Source: Macrostomum hystrix (Eukaryota > Platyhelminthes > Macrostomidae). Taken from it: DNA of 64,000 nt. Position numbers and translations under genes: made by a program. The notes under the pieces were generated by a model. It did no database searches, was not told the origin of the DNA, and was given only the letters and a program-made list of their open reading frames with translations. This document shows positions 1-10,989 of this stretch, in pieces; position 1 is the first letter of the stretch, and each line of letters starts with the position of its first letter. The DNA is taken from NCBI GenBank assembly GCA_950097015.1, contig CATNEN010000029.1, forward strand, positions 2,486,001 through 2,550,000, in the 5' to 3' direction.

Positions 1-3000
1 TCGCGGAAAGACTCACGCTGGGAGCGCCTTGACTGCCTACGTGACAAAGTGACAAAATGCTTGCCGCACAATCAGCCGCATGCACTCGCAGCTACCGCCT
101 AAACCTGTCTCTCATTTGCCTGTCTGTCTGTTCTCTCTCCTCTCGTTCTCAGGTTCGCGAATCTGCTCGAGCCGAGTCTGGGACGTCAGTCTCCTCATCC
201 TGCTTCGTTAGAAGGGTAATTGTGAAGGAGACAAAAAGCAGCCGGGACTTGTCTCCACATTGAAGCCAGCTATTGTTGGCGCTCAACTTCACTAAAAGGA
301 CACACACGGGCCAATTGACCCCCCGACCAGTCAGTGTTTGAAAAGTGAAGGAAAGCCAAGCTTGGCCTTGCGTTCTGTTGAACAAGCTTTTTTCTAAAAA
401 CTATCAATTTTTTTATGATTTTGAGTCCGCGCTACTGGACCCCTTTGTTGCTATGGTCATGGCAATGGGAGTAGGGGGTCACTGCACTGAGCAGTGATGA
501 GGAACTCAGCCTCCCGCTGAGCGACTGTGAATTTTCCACGGTTTTGTTCGAATCTGGGGGCTCCGAGTTTTTTCTCATTGTGCATTTAGCTGCGCCTGTG
601 TCCACCTCATATTCTCACCAAACTTTAAACGGTCGCGTGACATTAAAAAAAAATAACTCGATGCAACGAACTGACAATAGAATGGTAACTGCTCGACTGC
701 TCAGAACTCAGCACAGTAGCGGTCGTGAGGGAAGTTGAGGAGAGCAATTGTGGGCAAGTACCGGTGGTGTCTTCTCGCTCACCGGGGGGTGACTGGAGGA
801 CGAAGAGAAAGCACAATCTGGTGTGCTTCGAATCTAGCAATCTCTGCTATTGTCTCCCATTGTCTCCACAGCACAATTGACCAGGTGCCAGTGCAGATGA
901 CAGACTCAAGTAGCGAAACTAGAAGAAGTGCAATGAGCACTAGAATCATTCTTTGTAGAAATTGCTACTGTACAAAATAGAACAATCTTATAAATAAAGA
1001 GTTGCCACGATGGAGAAAATTTCCTAACTCAATATTCTGAACCGAGTTGAGTTTGGCTATCCAATCGGTCCATCTCGATGTGGTTAGAATTAGAGTCAGT
1101 CTTCCCATGGCTTTCCCACTCGGGTCCAGCTGTAGCGCTTAATTTTTTTTCTGAACTACCTCATGGCTGAGCACTACTTGAGCACGTCCCAAGACCTGGT
1201 CCGCAGGATGGAGGCTGAGGATGGAGAATGAGTGAACTTGGGGTTTTTTTAGCTCGAAACGGTCTGCCCAGGTGCAGGAAAAAAATCGACATTTGGTCGA
1301 GTGAAACTAGCGTTCGCGGAGGCCGCACGCACCCAATGCTGAGCTGGCAGATCTTCACAGTAAAGGATTAAGAGCGGCACAGATGTAGCCATGTTAAAGT
1401 GAGTCTCGCAGTTTAGTAAGCCTATCTATTATGTATTAGTATAGTGGGGCACGTGCATTCAAACCAGTAGAACCGAGCCGCTATGCGTCTGTCGCAACAC
1501 TTTTTTGCTCGCGCAGAGCAGAATAAGATGGGGTTGACCGGTGCGGGCAGGGAGAGGCTTCAATTATTTAAACTTTGGGGGTGTGTCCGAACTGTTTGTC
1601 AAAGCCCGCAACAAACTAATCCCCGCGTCTCGCAGTCTCCCATCTCAAGAGCGGCCCCTATATATGGTAAAAAATGGCTCCCGTTTAGAGTGACACCTGT
1701 GGATGAAGTCCGGACCCACTGGGCGGGTGCTGACGAGATGTGGTGGCCGCCGCGGGGACCCCGGGTCCACAGTTGCAGTTCAATAGCGCGGGATCTATTC
1801 TCCTTATGCCTTCTCCAGTACCCTTCCTACCTTCCCAACCTGACGGCTGCCCCCACCCGCTGGGCGGCTGAATAATTCAAGGAGGCATCTTCTCCTGCTG
1901 GCTTTTCTTCCCGGCAGAGGAGATGGAGCTCACAGCTTGCCGCGGTGGACTGGCAGCGTGGGAGGAGGCTGGGAGCGTTGGGAGCGTAGCGGGCCGGCGG
2001 GGGTGGTGGGTCGGAGTCGCGGCTATGGGAACATCAGCATGCGCTGGGGAACGACGACAATTGACGCTGACTGACGGACACTGGCGGAAGGTCGTGCGTA
2101 AACAGCCGGGTCTTAATCCGTGTGTGTGTGTGTGTGTATGTGTGTGTGTTCATGCTGCTCAAGCTATTTCTTGGGCCTCAAAAAGCGTCCTTAAAAAAAA
2201 CGGGCCGGACACGTGGCTCAGCGGCTACCCAGTCGGTCTTTTGTCTTTGCATCAGGAGGCTGTTGGTAAGGTGTTTTTCTCTTGCCACTTTCGCAACTTA
2301 TACAGGCCTGTCAAAGTGTTAATCCACTTCAGTTTAACCAGCCATTGGGCCGGTCGCCACACTCAGCTATAGTTAACTTTTTAACAGGCCAGTAGTGGGC
2401 ACTCCAAACTATCGACTTGAGCTGCTACTGCTGCTGCTGCTGCCCGGATCTCCTCTCAAACAACTCTCTAACCAGAACTTCTCAAAGTATAATAACGGGT
2501 GAAAGTGGAGCCTTGAGTGAAGGCGAGAGGCGAGAGTTGAGGAGGCGGGTTGAGCTGAGTCCTCTCGGCGAATAATGAAACATTGCGCTTTCACATGAAA
2601 AAAAATCACTTGTGTTTCTTCTTTTTCGACATCTCCCTGAAACCAGCGCGAGTCGAGTGGCACGGGCTTTTCATCCCAATTAATATGAGCTGTGTTATTG
2701 CAAGGCAATCATTAGAAAATGAAAGGGATTCAATAAAAAAATGAGATTCCTGCGCCACGCACGCACGCCGCGTCTCCCCCAACAAGCAATGCACCCCCTT
2801 GAGTTGTTTGAGTCAAGGAGAAAGTTGCGAGCTGTCCCAGCACAGGGCAAGCAGTGCGCGTGATTAGCGTGAAAGGATTCACAGTTTCTTTTGTGACAAA
2901 AAAATGAGAAGAAAAAACAATTCATTTGAAGTGGCGAAGCTGTGCAGCAATTAATCTAGAACTGCCTCGACTGCAACAACTAGTGCTACTCACTGCAGGC

Positions 3001-4632
3001 TAGTTGTAAACATACTCCTATACTCTTCACATTCCCATGAGTTTCTCCAGCCACTCAAGCGGCACCACCTCCTTGGATTAATCAGCGCAAAAAACTTCCC
3101 CGCTTCGAGCCCCCCCCTACCCTGAGAAGCCCGGACACTCCCTGCTCGAGTAGAAACACGGAGAAACAGACTCTAGCGGCTATTGTTCCTCGCCTTAATG
3201 AGGCTGCATTGGTTTTAGGCTTTGAGCAATCAGTGCCTGAGCAGCCGCGTCCTGCTCGCGTGGATTCAGAGTTGACACCACTTCTGCTGAATCTCCGCTG
3301 CCCCCTGCTGCACTGGCATGCTCTGTTGTGGCTCGCTTGAATTCACTGGCACAAAAGATCTGCCAGCTCGTTGATCGAAAGGAGGCGAAAAAAAACAAGA
3401 AAACTCAAATTCGCTGTTTTGGCTCCTCTCTTTAGACAAGAGGAGAGACACTTTCACCCAGACCGAACTGCTGCTGCATGCAGCCAGCTGGAGTTTAGAC
3501 ACCAAAGCCCCATACAAGCTTGAAGGAATTCACGAGTGATTCTTCTTAAGTGATTTTTCCTAGCTAAGCCTCGGGGCTGTCTCAGCCAGTGAGTGCTCAC
3601 GGTGGATCACAGCGTGACGCGCCCTTATCTGGATCGCAGGATGGGACAATTCTACCTCTTCACTTCCCATCCCAAGCGCGCGGAGTAAAGAATTGCGACT
3701 AGTCGAGTGGCATTCGAAAAAAGCTTGAATTGGGATTCAGTCAGGAAAATTTCTGTCCCACTCTTATCTTGTAGGTCCCGGTCTCGGCCCTGGCACCCGA
3801 TACTGTTCGTTAGTGTAGCGTGAGATGAGCATCTCGCTGCGGTGTCGAGTTGCCTTAGTCCGCATTGTTACCTTTACAGCTTCCCATCTTTTTTTACTCC
3901 TTGTAACTTTCTCTCCGTGTGTGGACCCTGCACCCTAAATGGGGCCTACATTCACCTGGGGCTAAACCAGTTCCATATCTGAGCTAAATCTTGTCACATT
4001 TAACTTGAGACGCTGTTGAGTCCAGTCAGTAATGTGATACCTGTACAGTAGCGCTGAGTATTGGCTTACTGCATCTTTGCTACAGCATTTCCTCATCCTG
4101 AAGGGGAGGAGGTCCCACTAAGACAGAGTTACTGGGGGTTCTATGGCCAAACTTATGGCCCAATCGTTCGTTCGTAAAATCTAACTCGAAATTGACGACT
4201 GCTTGCTCATGGATACACAAACAATTCCTAGCCACTTATCTATTCAAAAGCGGATAGACAAAGCGAGTTTAATGCTGGATTTCGAAGTCTTCCTATACCA
4301 TAGCTAGATTCAGCAACTAAAGCAGGTCAATTACACAGACTGCACTGGCTAACAATCAGTTTTATTAAGTGTCGTCTGGTGTCGTCAACATTAATTAAAC
4401 TGGACACACCGCGCTGGGGGGGGGCAGGGCACCCGGTTGTTGCTGACTCGATTTTCAGCCTTTAATTAAATGTTGCACAATTGGCAGAAGGAGGGTTTAA
4501 GGAGGCCGGGTAGAAATACGCGCCGCAATCAGTGAGACAGACGGACCGCCAGATGGACGAGGAATTCTTGATCAACTAATTCTGGGGAAAAGAGAAATAA
4601 TTAGACAAACAAAGAGAGAGCTACATTCTCAC
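1..4632. other. No gene recognised; possible intron or upstream DNA
   Basis: I see no convincing exon on either strand. Short open frames have no recognisable protein character and no well-placed splice signals. A (GT)n microsatellite lies at about 2119-2150 and a short CTG run at about 2424-2442. If the candidate minus-strand gene at 4633-5109 is real, its later exons lie in or beyond this stretch, so it may be a large intron. Confidence 0.4.
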
Positions 4633-5109
4633 CTGCTTCAACGAAAGCTTTGAGCAGCTATTGTTACTGTTGCTATTGTTGTTGTTGTTGCTGCTGCTGC
4701 CATTGTTGCTGCTTCTCAAAGAAGCCGGTCGCTCGTCAGTGGTCATGTGGAGCGAATCTATGTTTTTGTTAACAACGGCTTCTCTGCGAAGCTTATGTGG
4801 CGCGGGCACCTATTGGGGATGGGAGATTCTTACTAGACTGCGCAGGTGCAGAACCTCCTCGTCTTCTACTTTTCTAGTTGCTTCCAATCTGAAGAATGAT
4901 TGTCTTTTATGCGCTGCCCTTACCTTTCTCCTTGGGAAAACTTTCTTTTCATTCTGGCGCGCCTCGACCCCCCCCCCGTCCACCCAACCACACCGCTGTG
5001 CCGACTCCCCAATCACGGGAGAAGACGCGCTTCCCTTGCCCGTGAGGGCCTGTGAGAGCTCGTCCCCCATTGGTCGCGCCGCTGCTCCTTCCCATCTCTG
5101 ATGTCCCAT
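4633..5109 (-). CDS. Candidate gene, two 5' coding exons, unknown protein (partial)
   Basis: Two consecutive minus-strand segments behave like spliced 5' exons. Exon 1 (5109 down to 4924, 62 codons) starts at an ATG preceded by an in-frame TGA three codons upstream, has a good start context, and ends AAG/GTAAGG. The 114-nt intron ends in a pyrimidine-rich CCCAATAG. Exon 2 (4809 to 4633, 59 codons) ends CAG/GTGAGA. Both junctions are phase 0. The 121 residues are polar and low in complexity, with a Ser/Asn run near the end of exon 2 (SSSNNNNNSNSNNS). I recognise no domain. Later exons should lie to the left, possibly outside the window. The evidence is only splice signals and frame agreement; a chance open frame in GC-rich DNA remains possible. 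Confidence 0.4.
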
Positions 5110-5187
5110 CTTTTGTCACCAATTTTCCAGGAAGGGATCTGGGAATCTGGGATTTCTATCTGTAATTATATTCACCAGTAAAGACTG

Positions 5188-5356
5188 CTTTATGGCTGGT
5201 CAGTCCGTGGACTGGATTACCGCCAGATTGCCCCAAAATTCTCCGTTGGGTAAAACTGATGCTAAGGAATTAAACATCAATTTGTTTCTCCTTGGGCTGA
5301 GATTCGAACTCCCGACCTCTCGATCAAAAGTTCGAAGCTCTAGAACCGCTCTTGAA
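5188..5356 (-). mobile_element. tRNA-derived SINE-like copy
   Basis: Read on the minus strand this begins with a tRNA-like head. It has an A-box-like GGTTCTAGAGC and a clear B box (GGGAGTTCGAATCTC) near 5293-5310. A body follows with the palindrome CAGTCCACGGACTG (about 5200-5213) and then ACCAGCC. The same core occurs in the SINE at 16503-16690. No CCA-ready, fully paired cloverleaf is seen, so this is a retroposon, not a tRNA gene. Confidence 0.5.
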
Positions 5357-5372
5357 AACTGCGATCAAGGGA

Positions 5373-6521
5373 AGTCTTAGGGACGCCTGTAAATAGCACC
5401 TTACTTTAGAAGTCCATGGAAGTATTTATTGATTTACGCCGAATGAAATATAATTAAAATCCACAGACACTAAATGACACTTTTGCAACACTCACATGTT
5501 TTGTAAAATATCCTATAATTAAAATTGCACTCAAATCAAGCACTGCGGCGCATCGCTCAAACATTTAAAAGGCGCTAATACTTTTCTAAAAAAAATAAAA
5601 GAAGCCAATTCTGCTACTGAAGTAGTCGAAACGCGTTTTTCGCGTGCTACATATCCGCTATTTCGTATGGTATATTCTTGCATCTGTGGGCAAATCTCTA
5701 ATTGTAGGTAATACAACGATCAGATTTAGTTTGGGACTAGAAATAGTTGTGAACTCGACAGGTGGGGACTCAAACACCCACTCAATCACGGAGTGACAGT
5801 TGACTCAAACTAGGATACGGATGGGGGATATGTTTTATCAGTCCAACGCCTTGCCGGCACACCATGTGACGCTGTTATTTAACTTTGGCAGCGCACTTTG
5901 CTGTCATTTTTGGCCTGAAGATTCTATCCACCAGCAGCATTGTGCAAGCGAATTAAAACAAAAGCACTGCACATTATCCGATTGTTCATCGTTCCATTCG
6001 CAGACGAGGTAGAAATGACAAGGCTTTGTTAGCACAAACTAGAAGACACTCAACTATATCGCAAACAGCCCACGAATAGCACTGCAGTGCAGAAGGATTA
6101 GTTTATATTATTAAATAATTTCTTAACTCTCAAGAGGCAACGCCCTGAGAACAAGTCTCAGCTTTTAGCACAACTGCTGCTGTCCGCCTGTTGGAAGAGA
6201 AATTCATAGAGAAAGCGCATTGTGAGACACTCTTCACTCCCTTTGCGCTCGATTCTAGTTAGAAAGTAATTAGGGAAAGACTGCTTTTCTTTGAGCTTTG
6301 GTCTCAAGCTCGGACGCAGGCCGCGCAGCCAGGGTTATTGAACAATGGAACTGTGAGCAGATGAGCTTTATACGTACAAAGCAGTGAAGCACAATGCTAA
6401 TAGACCGAGTACCGTGCTGGCTTGTTAGCTGTTAGCTGACGGGCAAAGAGAGACAGGCACGCTATGCAATTTTCCGAATTTGGCGGGAGTGGCTGTGCTG
6501 ATCTGTTTATTTGAGCTGTGC
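5373..6521. other. Intergenic, nothing recognised
   Basis: AT-rich DNA between the SINE-like copy and the LITAF gene. I find no exon, RNA gene or repeat here. Confidence 0.4.
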
Positions 6522-6528
6522 TATAAAG
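6522..6528 (+). promoter_or_regulatory. TATA box of the LITAF-domain gene
   Basis: TATAAAG lies 78 bases before the LITAF ATG. A start about 30 bases downstream would give a 5' UTR of roughly 50 bases. There is no other TATA-like sequence close to this ATG. Confidence 0.5.
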
Positions 6529-6605
6529 CTCAGGACTGTATCTGCTTGGTGCTGCTTTGCCGAGCACTGTTTTTAGCCAACACTAGCGCATAGCCAGCCC
6601 AGTTC

Positions 6606-7010
6606 ATGGAAAAAGTCTCAGCTCCCCCACCGGCCTACGAGCCTCCTCAGGGCGGCAATCAGCCGCAGTACTATCCACCGCCTCATGGGGCCCAGTACGC
6701 GCACTCGCCGTACCCGCCGCCACCGCAGCAGCAGCAGCAGCCGCAGTTTATCACGCAGGTGGTTGTCACGCAGCCGGTAACATTCGACCGGCACCCGGTG
6801 CCAATGCAGTGTCCGCACTGCCGCGCCAATGTCACAACCACGGTGCACAAAAGCAACGGCGCTGTGCCCTGGCTGATCTGCGGCGGCCTGGTGCTTGTAG
6901 GCTTCTGGCTTGGCTGCTGCCTCATTCCGTTCTGCATCGATGACCTGAAGGACACCGAACACCGCTGCCCGAACTGCCAGCAGGTGGTTGGCAAGCACAA
7001 GCTGCTCTAG
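6606..7010 (+). CDS. LITAF-domain (LITAF/CDIP1-like) membrane-associated protein
   Basis: Intronless 134-residue protein. The N-terminal half (1-60) is rich in Pro, Gln and Tyr and contains PPAY at 8-11, a PPxY motif of the kind bound by NEDD4-type WW domains. The LITAF domain follows. CPHC at 69-72 and CPNC at 121-124 form the split zinc site, separated by a hydrophobic segment at about 87-111 that inserts into one leaflet of the membrane in this family. Known relatives sit on late endosomes and lysosomes and act in protein trafficking; that role is inferred here. Length and architecture are normal for the family, which is expanded in many invertebrates. A TATA box stands 78 bases upstream. 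The ATG chosen is the first in frame and gives the usual Pro-rich start. Confidence 0.93.
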   Translation: MEKVSAPPPAYEPPQGGNQPQYYPPPHGAQYAHSPYPPPPQQQQQPQFITQVVVTQPVTFDRHPVPMQCPHCRANVTTTVHKSNGAVPWLICGGLVLVGFWLGCCLIPFCIDDLKDTEHRCPNCQQVVGKHKLL

Positions 7011-7438
7011 GTTGCTGAGGTCAGCGTTCTAATCGAAACGGAATACTCGTATGAAAGTACTGGATGAGTAAACCAAGGACTGTTAAATTCATACATTTTT
7101 ATTTTTGTTTATGCAAATAATAACTAAAACAATAATATCTCTCACTATGGTACATTGGGAACGACTCTCTTAAAGTAAAGTTTACAAAAATGCCTATTCA
7201 CAATGACGCACTCAGCAGACCATTGCCTTAAAATGTTTAAACTTTCTAAATTTATTTTTTTAAACTTTATTCAGATCGAAATGAAATCTATCCGATTCAT
7301 CACTTACTAAATTTACGTTTTAATTAATTGCTAACTGTTGTTCAAAACAAAAATGTTAATCTGTATTTGTCCTTTTTGAATGAATCGACATAAGAAATGC
7401 TGTTGTTCAACGCAAAATCCCGAAAAAAAAACGATTGA

Positions 7439-7444
7439 AATAAA
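7439..7444 (+). terminator. Candidate poly(A) signal of the LITAF gene
   Basis: The first AATAAA downstream of the LITAF stop, about 430 bases after it. Assignment is by position only. Confidence 0.25.
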
Positions 7445-7677
7445 TCGGAATAGAAAATCCTCCTTTGTTACTTGATCTGTTTTAAACTCTTCTTTGCTAG
7501 ATGTTCTAAAGTCAATTTTGCGCGGATGGTTGTACCACGAGGATCCTAATATTAGTGCCACATATTTTTAATGTTGGCATTTGGCTCCCTCACGATGGAC
7601 CGTGTTGTTCATTTCCGCAGACGTATCAATTTTATGCAATTTTGACTGCTAACAAAGAGACCGCCTCAAAGTCTGCG

Positions 7678-8440
7678 GACAAAAAGGATGCGTATAAAGA
7701 CTGGACAAAAAGACTGTAGACAAAGACTATGGACAAAAAGACTGTAGACAAAGACTGTAGACAAAAAGACTGTAGACAAAGACTATGGACAAAAAGACTG
7801 TAGACAAAGACTATGGACAAAAAGACTGTAGACAAAGATTGTAGACAAAAAGACTGTAGACAAAGACTGTAGACAAAAAGACTGTAGACAAAAAGACTGT
7901 AGACAAAGACTGTAGACAAAATGACTGTAGACAAAGATTGTAGACAAAAAGACTGTAGACAAAGACTGTAGAAAAATGACTGTAGACAAAGCTTGTAGAC
8001 AAAGACTGTAGACAAAAAGACTGTAGACAAAGCTTGTAGACAAAGACTGTAGACAAAAAGACTGTAGACAAAAATACTGTAGACAAAAAGATTGTAGACA
8101 AAAAGACTGTAGACTAAAAATGACTGTAGACAAAGCTGTAACAAAGGACTGTAGACAAAAAGACTGTAGACAAAGACTGTAGACAAAAGACTGTAGACAA
8201 AAATGTAGACAAAAGACTGTAGACAAAAAGACTGTAGACAAAGACTGTAGACAAAGACTGTAGACAAAAAGACTGTAGACAAAAAGACTGTAGACAAAAA
8301 GACTGTAGACAAAAAGACTGTAGACAAAAATGTAGACAAAAAGACTGTAGACAATGACAGTAAACAAAAAACTATAGAAAAAAAAGACTGTTGACAAAAA
8401 GACTGCAGACAAAGACTGTAGACAAAATGACTGTTCACAA
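7678..8440 (+). repeat. Minisatellite, 14-17 bp AGACTGTAGACAAA units
   Basis: Roughly 50 imperfect copies of AGACTGTAGACAAA with variable A-runs or an extra AAG, so the period drifts between about 14 and 17 bp. Long minus-strand open frames here (poly FVYSL/FLSTV) are produced by the repeat and are not treated as genes. Confidence 0.85.
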
Positions 8441-8677
8441 AATACTTCATGGAGTCCATGTTCTTTCTTGTGCTTGTAATCATGCAATGCTAGCAATAGG
8501 ACCAAAATGCTAGCTATACGTAAGCTCGTACATATACCTTTCAACAATACGCGCTTGTACATCTGTTATGATGAATTTTCGGAACTGTTTCCTCTGGAAT
8601 CCGTACCTTGCGTTTTCCCTGCACTTTTCATACGTTTGGCTTGTATCTCCATCCCCCCCTAGTTATTAACAATCTAA

Positions 8678-8723
8678 TTGGTTGGCTATGCTCACAATTC
8701 CTCGTGTGAGCATAGCCAACCAA
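8678..8723. other. Perfect 19-bp stem, 8-nt loop inverted repeat
   Basis: TTGGTTGGCTATGCTCACA at 8678-8696 is followed by an 8-nt spacer and its exact reverse complement at 8705-8723. The stem has no mismatch. It lies between a minisatellite and the hAT-like element, in no gene. It could be a recent fold-back insertion, a small hairpin RNA source, or a protein-binding palindrome. Confidence 0.8.
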
Positions 8724-8946
8724 ATAAATGCTGTCAGAAACAAGACGATTTTATACAAAAAAAGAGAGAGCAGTAACCAAATAATGCTTTAAAAAAATAG
8801 CTCGGTTTGGAAAAAGCATCCAAAGTATAGCTACTGCTGCTGTGTTTAAAAGACTATATATTTTTGGATAGTCAAGCAAACGCAAAGCGTGAACAGAGGC
8901 GTATGATTGCGTTGCATCAATCCACAGGGAGCTGCATACTGTAGCT

Positions 8947-9683
8947 CAGGGGTCGGCAAACTTATTTGTGTGCGGCCCACGGAGACGACAGCGGGCCGCA
9001 TTGACTGAAGGAATATGAGAAATTGGAGGGATGAGACACGGGATAGATTAGACAGGGGAAAATAATACAGGGGATAGATGAGACACGGAAGAGATGAGAA
9101 TCGAAGTAGATGAGGCAGGGGAGAGATGAGACAGGGAGAGATGAGACAGGGGAGATATGAGACAGGGAGATATGAGACAGGGAGAGATGAGACGGGGGAG
9201 ATATGAGACAGGGAGATATGAGACAGGGAGAGATGAGACGGAGAGATGAGGCAGGGAGAGATGAGACTGAGGAGAGATGAAACTGAGGAGAGATGAGACG
9301 TGAGAGATGAGCCAAAGAGAAATAAGACAGGGAGAGATGAGACAGGGAGAGATGAGGCAGGGGAGAGATAAGACACAGGACAGATGAGACAGGGGAGATA
9401 TGAGGCAGGGAGAGATGAGACAGGGAGAGATGAAACTGAGGAGAGATGAGACAGGGAGAGATGAAACTGAGGAGAGATGAGACAGGGAGAGATGAAACTG
9501 AGGAGAGATGAGACAGGGAGAGATGAAACTGAGGAGAGATGAGACAGGGAGAGATGAAACTGAGGAGAGATGAGACAGGGAGAGATGAAACTGAGGAGAG
9601 ATGAGACAGGGAGAGATGAGACAGGATTTTGGGAGATTCGGAGGGCCGCATCTGGCCCGCGGGCCGGGGTTAGCCGACCCCTG
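8947..9683. mobile_element. Non-autonomous hAT-like element with minisatellite core
   Basis: The left end begins CAGGGGTCGGCAAACTT and the right end finishes TTAGCCGACCCCTG, the terminal style of hAT/Charlie-type transposons. Subterminal GCGGCCC and GGCCGC also mirror each other. Flanking 8-mers CTGTAGCT (8939-8946) and CTTTAGCT (9684-9691) match at 7 of 8 bases, as expected for the 8-bp target duplication of hAT elements. There is no transposase. The interior (about 9003-9630) is almost entirely a GAGAGATGAGACAGG-type tandem repeat. Confidence 0.85.
9003..9630. repeat. GAGAGATGAGACAGG minisatellite inside the hAT-like element
   Basis: Variants of a 15-18 bp purine-rich unit. The right part (about 9418-9620) is homogeneous with a longer repeat that alternates GAGACAGG and GAAACTGAG blocks of about 32 bp. 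Minus-strand open frames rich in SLPVSSLP are repeat artefacts. Confidence 0.85.
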
Positions 9684-9727
9684 CTTTAGCTTCTCAGTGC
9701 AGTATTACGCATGATTACAATTACAGG

Positions 9728-10645
9728 TTAAATTATTTTAGTCTCCATGTGCTGTCTCCGCTTACCATTCTTTGAAGTGCTAACAATTTCACCATTCGCA
9801 GGAAATTCCCAAAGGCCATATCGAGATGGTGCATGTTTGAATTGCGGCTTCGGAGGAGGCGCAGCTGGCGGTTGATCAGCTTTAACTGCAGACGAATCTG
9901 ATTCAGAAAGCTTGCTTTTTTTCCTGTGATGCGCTTCGGTGGCTCTCACTACACCATTTTCCTTTTCCATTTTGTTCGAATTCCCTTTGTAGTTTGTTGA
10001 TGCTAAGTCAGGACTGTCAAAATTAAGATGATCACTCTCATTGGAATCACGAATTACGCACAAGGGCCTTTCAAAACAAATTTTCGAGTCCATTTGTTGA
10101 TTGCCCTCTGGTTTGAAGTGAGCAATGCATTCAGCTCTGCTCAGGGCCTCTTCTACGGTTTTCGCCATGCCTGTTCCTTCGAAGTTCCAAGCGTCCGCCG
10201 TGCATGTAGTTGGGCCACCGTGCATGTCTTCAGACTTCTCAACACATGAGTTCTCAGACGGGAACATGAGACTACAATAATAGGAATTCATTCCACAGGC
10301 GTAGATGAGATTCCAAAAATGATAGAAGTTGCACCTCTGACACACGTCTATACCGCGCTCCAGTCTTTCGCAGTTCACGCATGGACAAAGTCCATGGACA
10401 AAATCACACGGCTGCACGGACGGAAATCTGAGCATGCTACTGTTTGGACAATTGTAGTAAAGAGGGCCAAATATTGGATCCTGCCAGAGTGGGGCGCACT
10501 GAATGTTGTAATTCGGCAGAGCGTCGTGGCAGTATGGTACGCGACAGTTGATGCTCGGACAAGACCTTGGATAACAATTGATGGGTCGATGAAACCATGC
10601 CAGCGGGCAGTTTCGGGCGATTCCAGACATGTCGATATCAGTCAT
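9728..10645 (-). CDS. Cys-rich protein of unknown function (paralogue A)
   Basis: A 305-residue open frame from the first ATG at 10645; the frame stays open upstream only through a non-ATG codon. About 20 cysteines fall in the first 210 residues, several as CxC or CxxC (GLCPCVNC, VCQRC). The C-terminal third is charged and basic, with a Pro run (PPAAPPPKPQ). There is no signal peptide or membrane segment. The segment ERLERGIDVCQRCNFYHFWN and the next residues LIY align with part of the gene at 13134-13592, suggesting a tandem family. A GT-AG unit with a TACTAAC branch site ends one base before the ATG (see 10647-10679). Codon use and the long uninterrupted frame support coding. I do not recognise the family; zinc binding is only a guess from the cysteines. 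Confidence 0.65.
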   Translation of the reverse strand: MTDIDMSGIARNCPLAWFHRPINCYPRSCPSINCRVPYCHDALPNYNIQCAPLWQDPIFGPLYYNCPNSSMLRFPSVQPCDFVHGLCPCVNCERLERGIDVCQRCNFYHFWNLIYACGMNSYYCSLMFPSENSCVEKSEDMHGGPTTCTADAWNFEGTGMAKTVEEALSRAECIAHFKPEGNQQMDSKICFERPLCVIRDSNESDHLNFDSPDLASTNYKGNSNKMEKENGVVRATEAHHRKKSKLSESDSSAVKADQPPAAPPPKPQFKHAPSRYGLWEFPANGEIVSTSKNGKRRQHMETKII

Positions 10646-10646
10646 T

Positions 10647-10679
10647 CTGCGGTGTTCGTTAGTAAAGCAGGGCACTTAC
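10647..10679 (-). other. 33-nt GTAAGT...TACTAAC...CAG: tiny intron or splice acceptor
   Basis: On the minus strand a canonical donor (GTAAGT), a consensus branch site (TTTACTAAC) and an acceptor (CGCAG) fall within 33 bases, one base before the ATG of the Cys-rich gene. Either this is an extremely short 5' UTR intron, or only the TACTAAC...CAG half is used, as an acceptor for an upstream exon or a spliced leader. Confidence 0.45.
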
Positions 10680-10989
10680 AAAATGTCGTTTGTGTGTTTG
10701 TCAGTTTTGCGCTCTGAACTATGACATTCGATTTCGCCCAGAGACTATAAAGTGAAGGATGGATGTACTTTAGAATGTACTTTTTGATTTTTCCTACAAT
10801 ATATACTTTGAGTCCATGGGCTGAACATCTCTGCTACGAACAAGTAAAAAATGCTACTTTTAGGTTATATATAGTATCACACGCGATAATAGATCATTCT
10901 ATGGAAAAGAAAGTTGAAGGATGCGTTTTTATCAGGCAGGGGCGAAGCCGATTAAAGGTCTAACGAGCCAAAAACTGGGGATTAAATAT

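Noticed and set aside
270-4679. Repeated CTATTGT (SOX-like) motifs near the left end and elsewhere
   Set aside because: A 7-mer is expected about eight times by chance on both strands of 64 kb; the count is not clearly above this.
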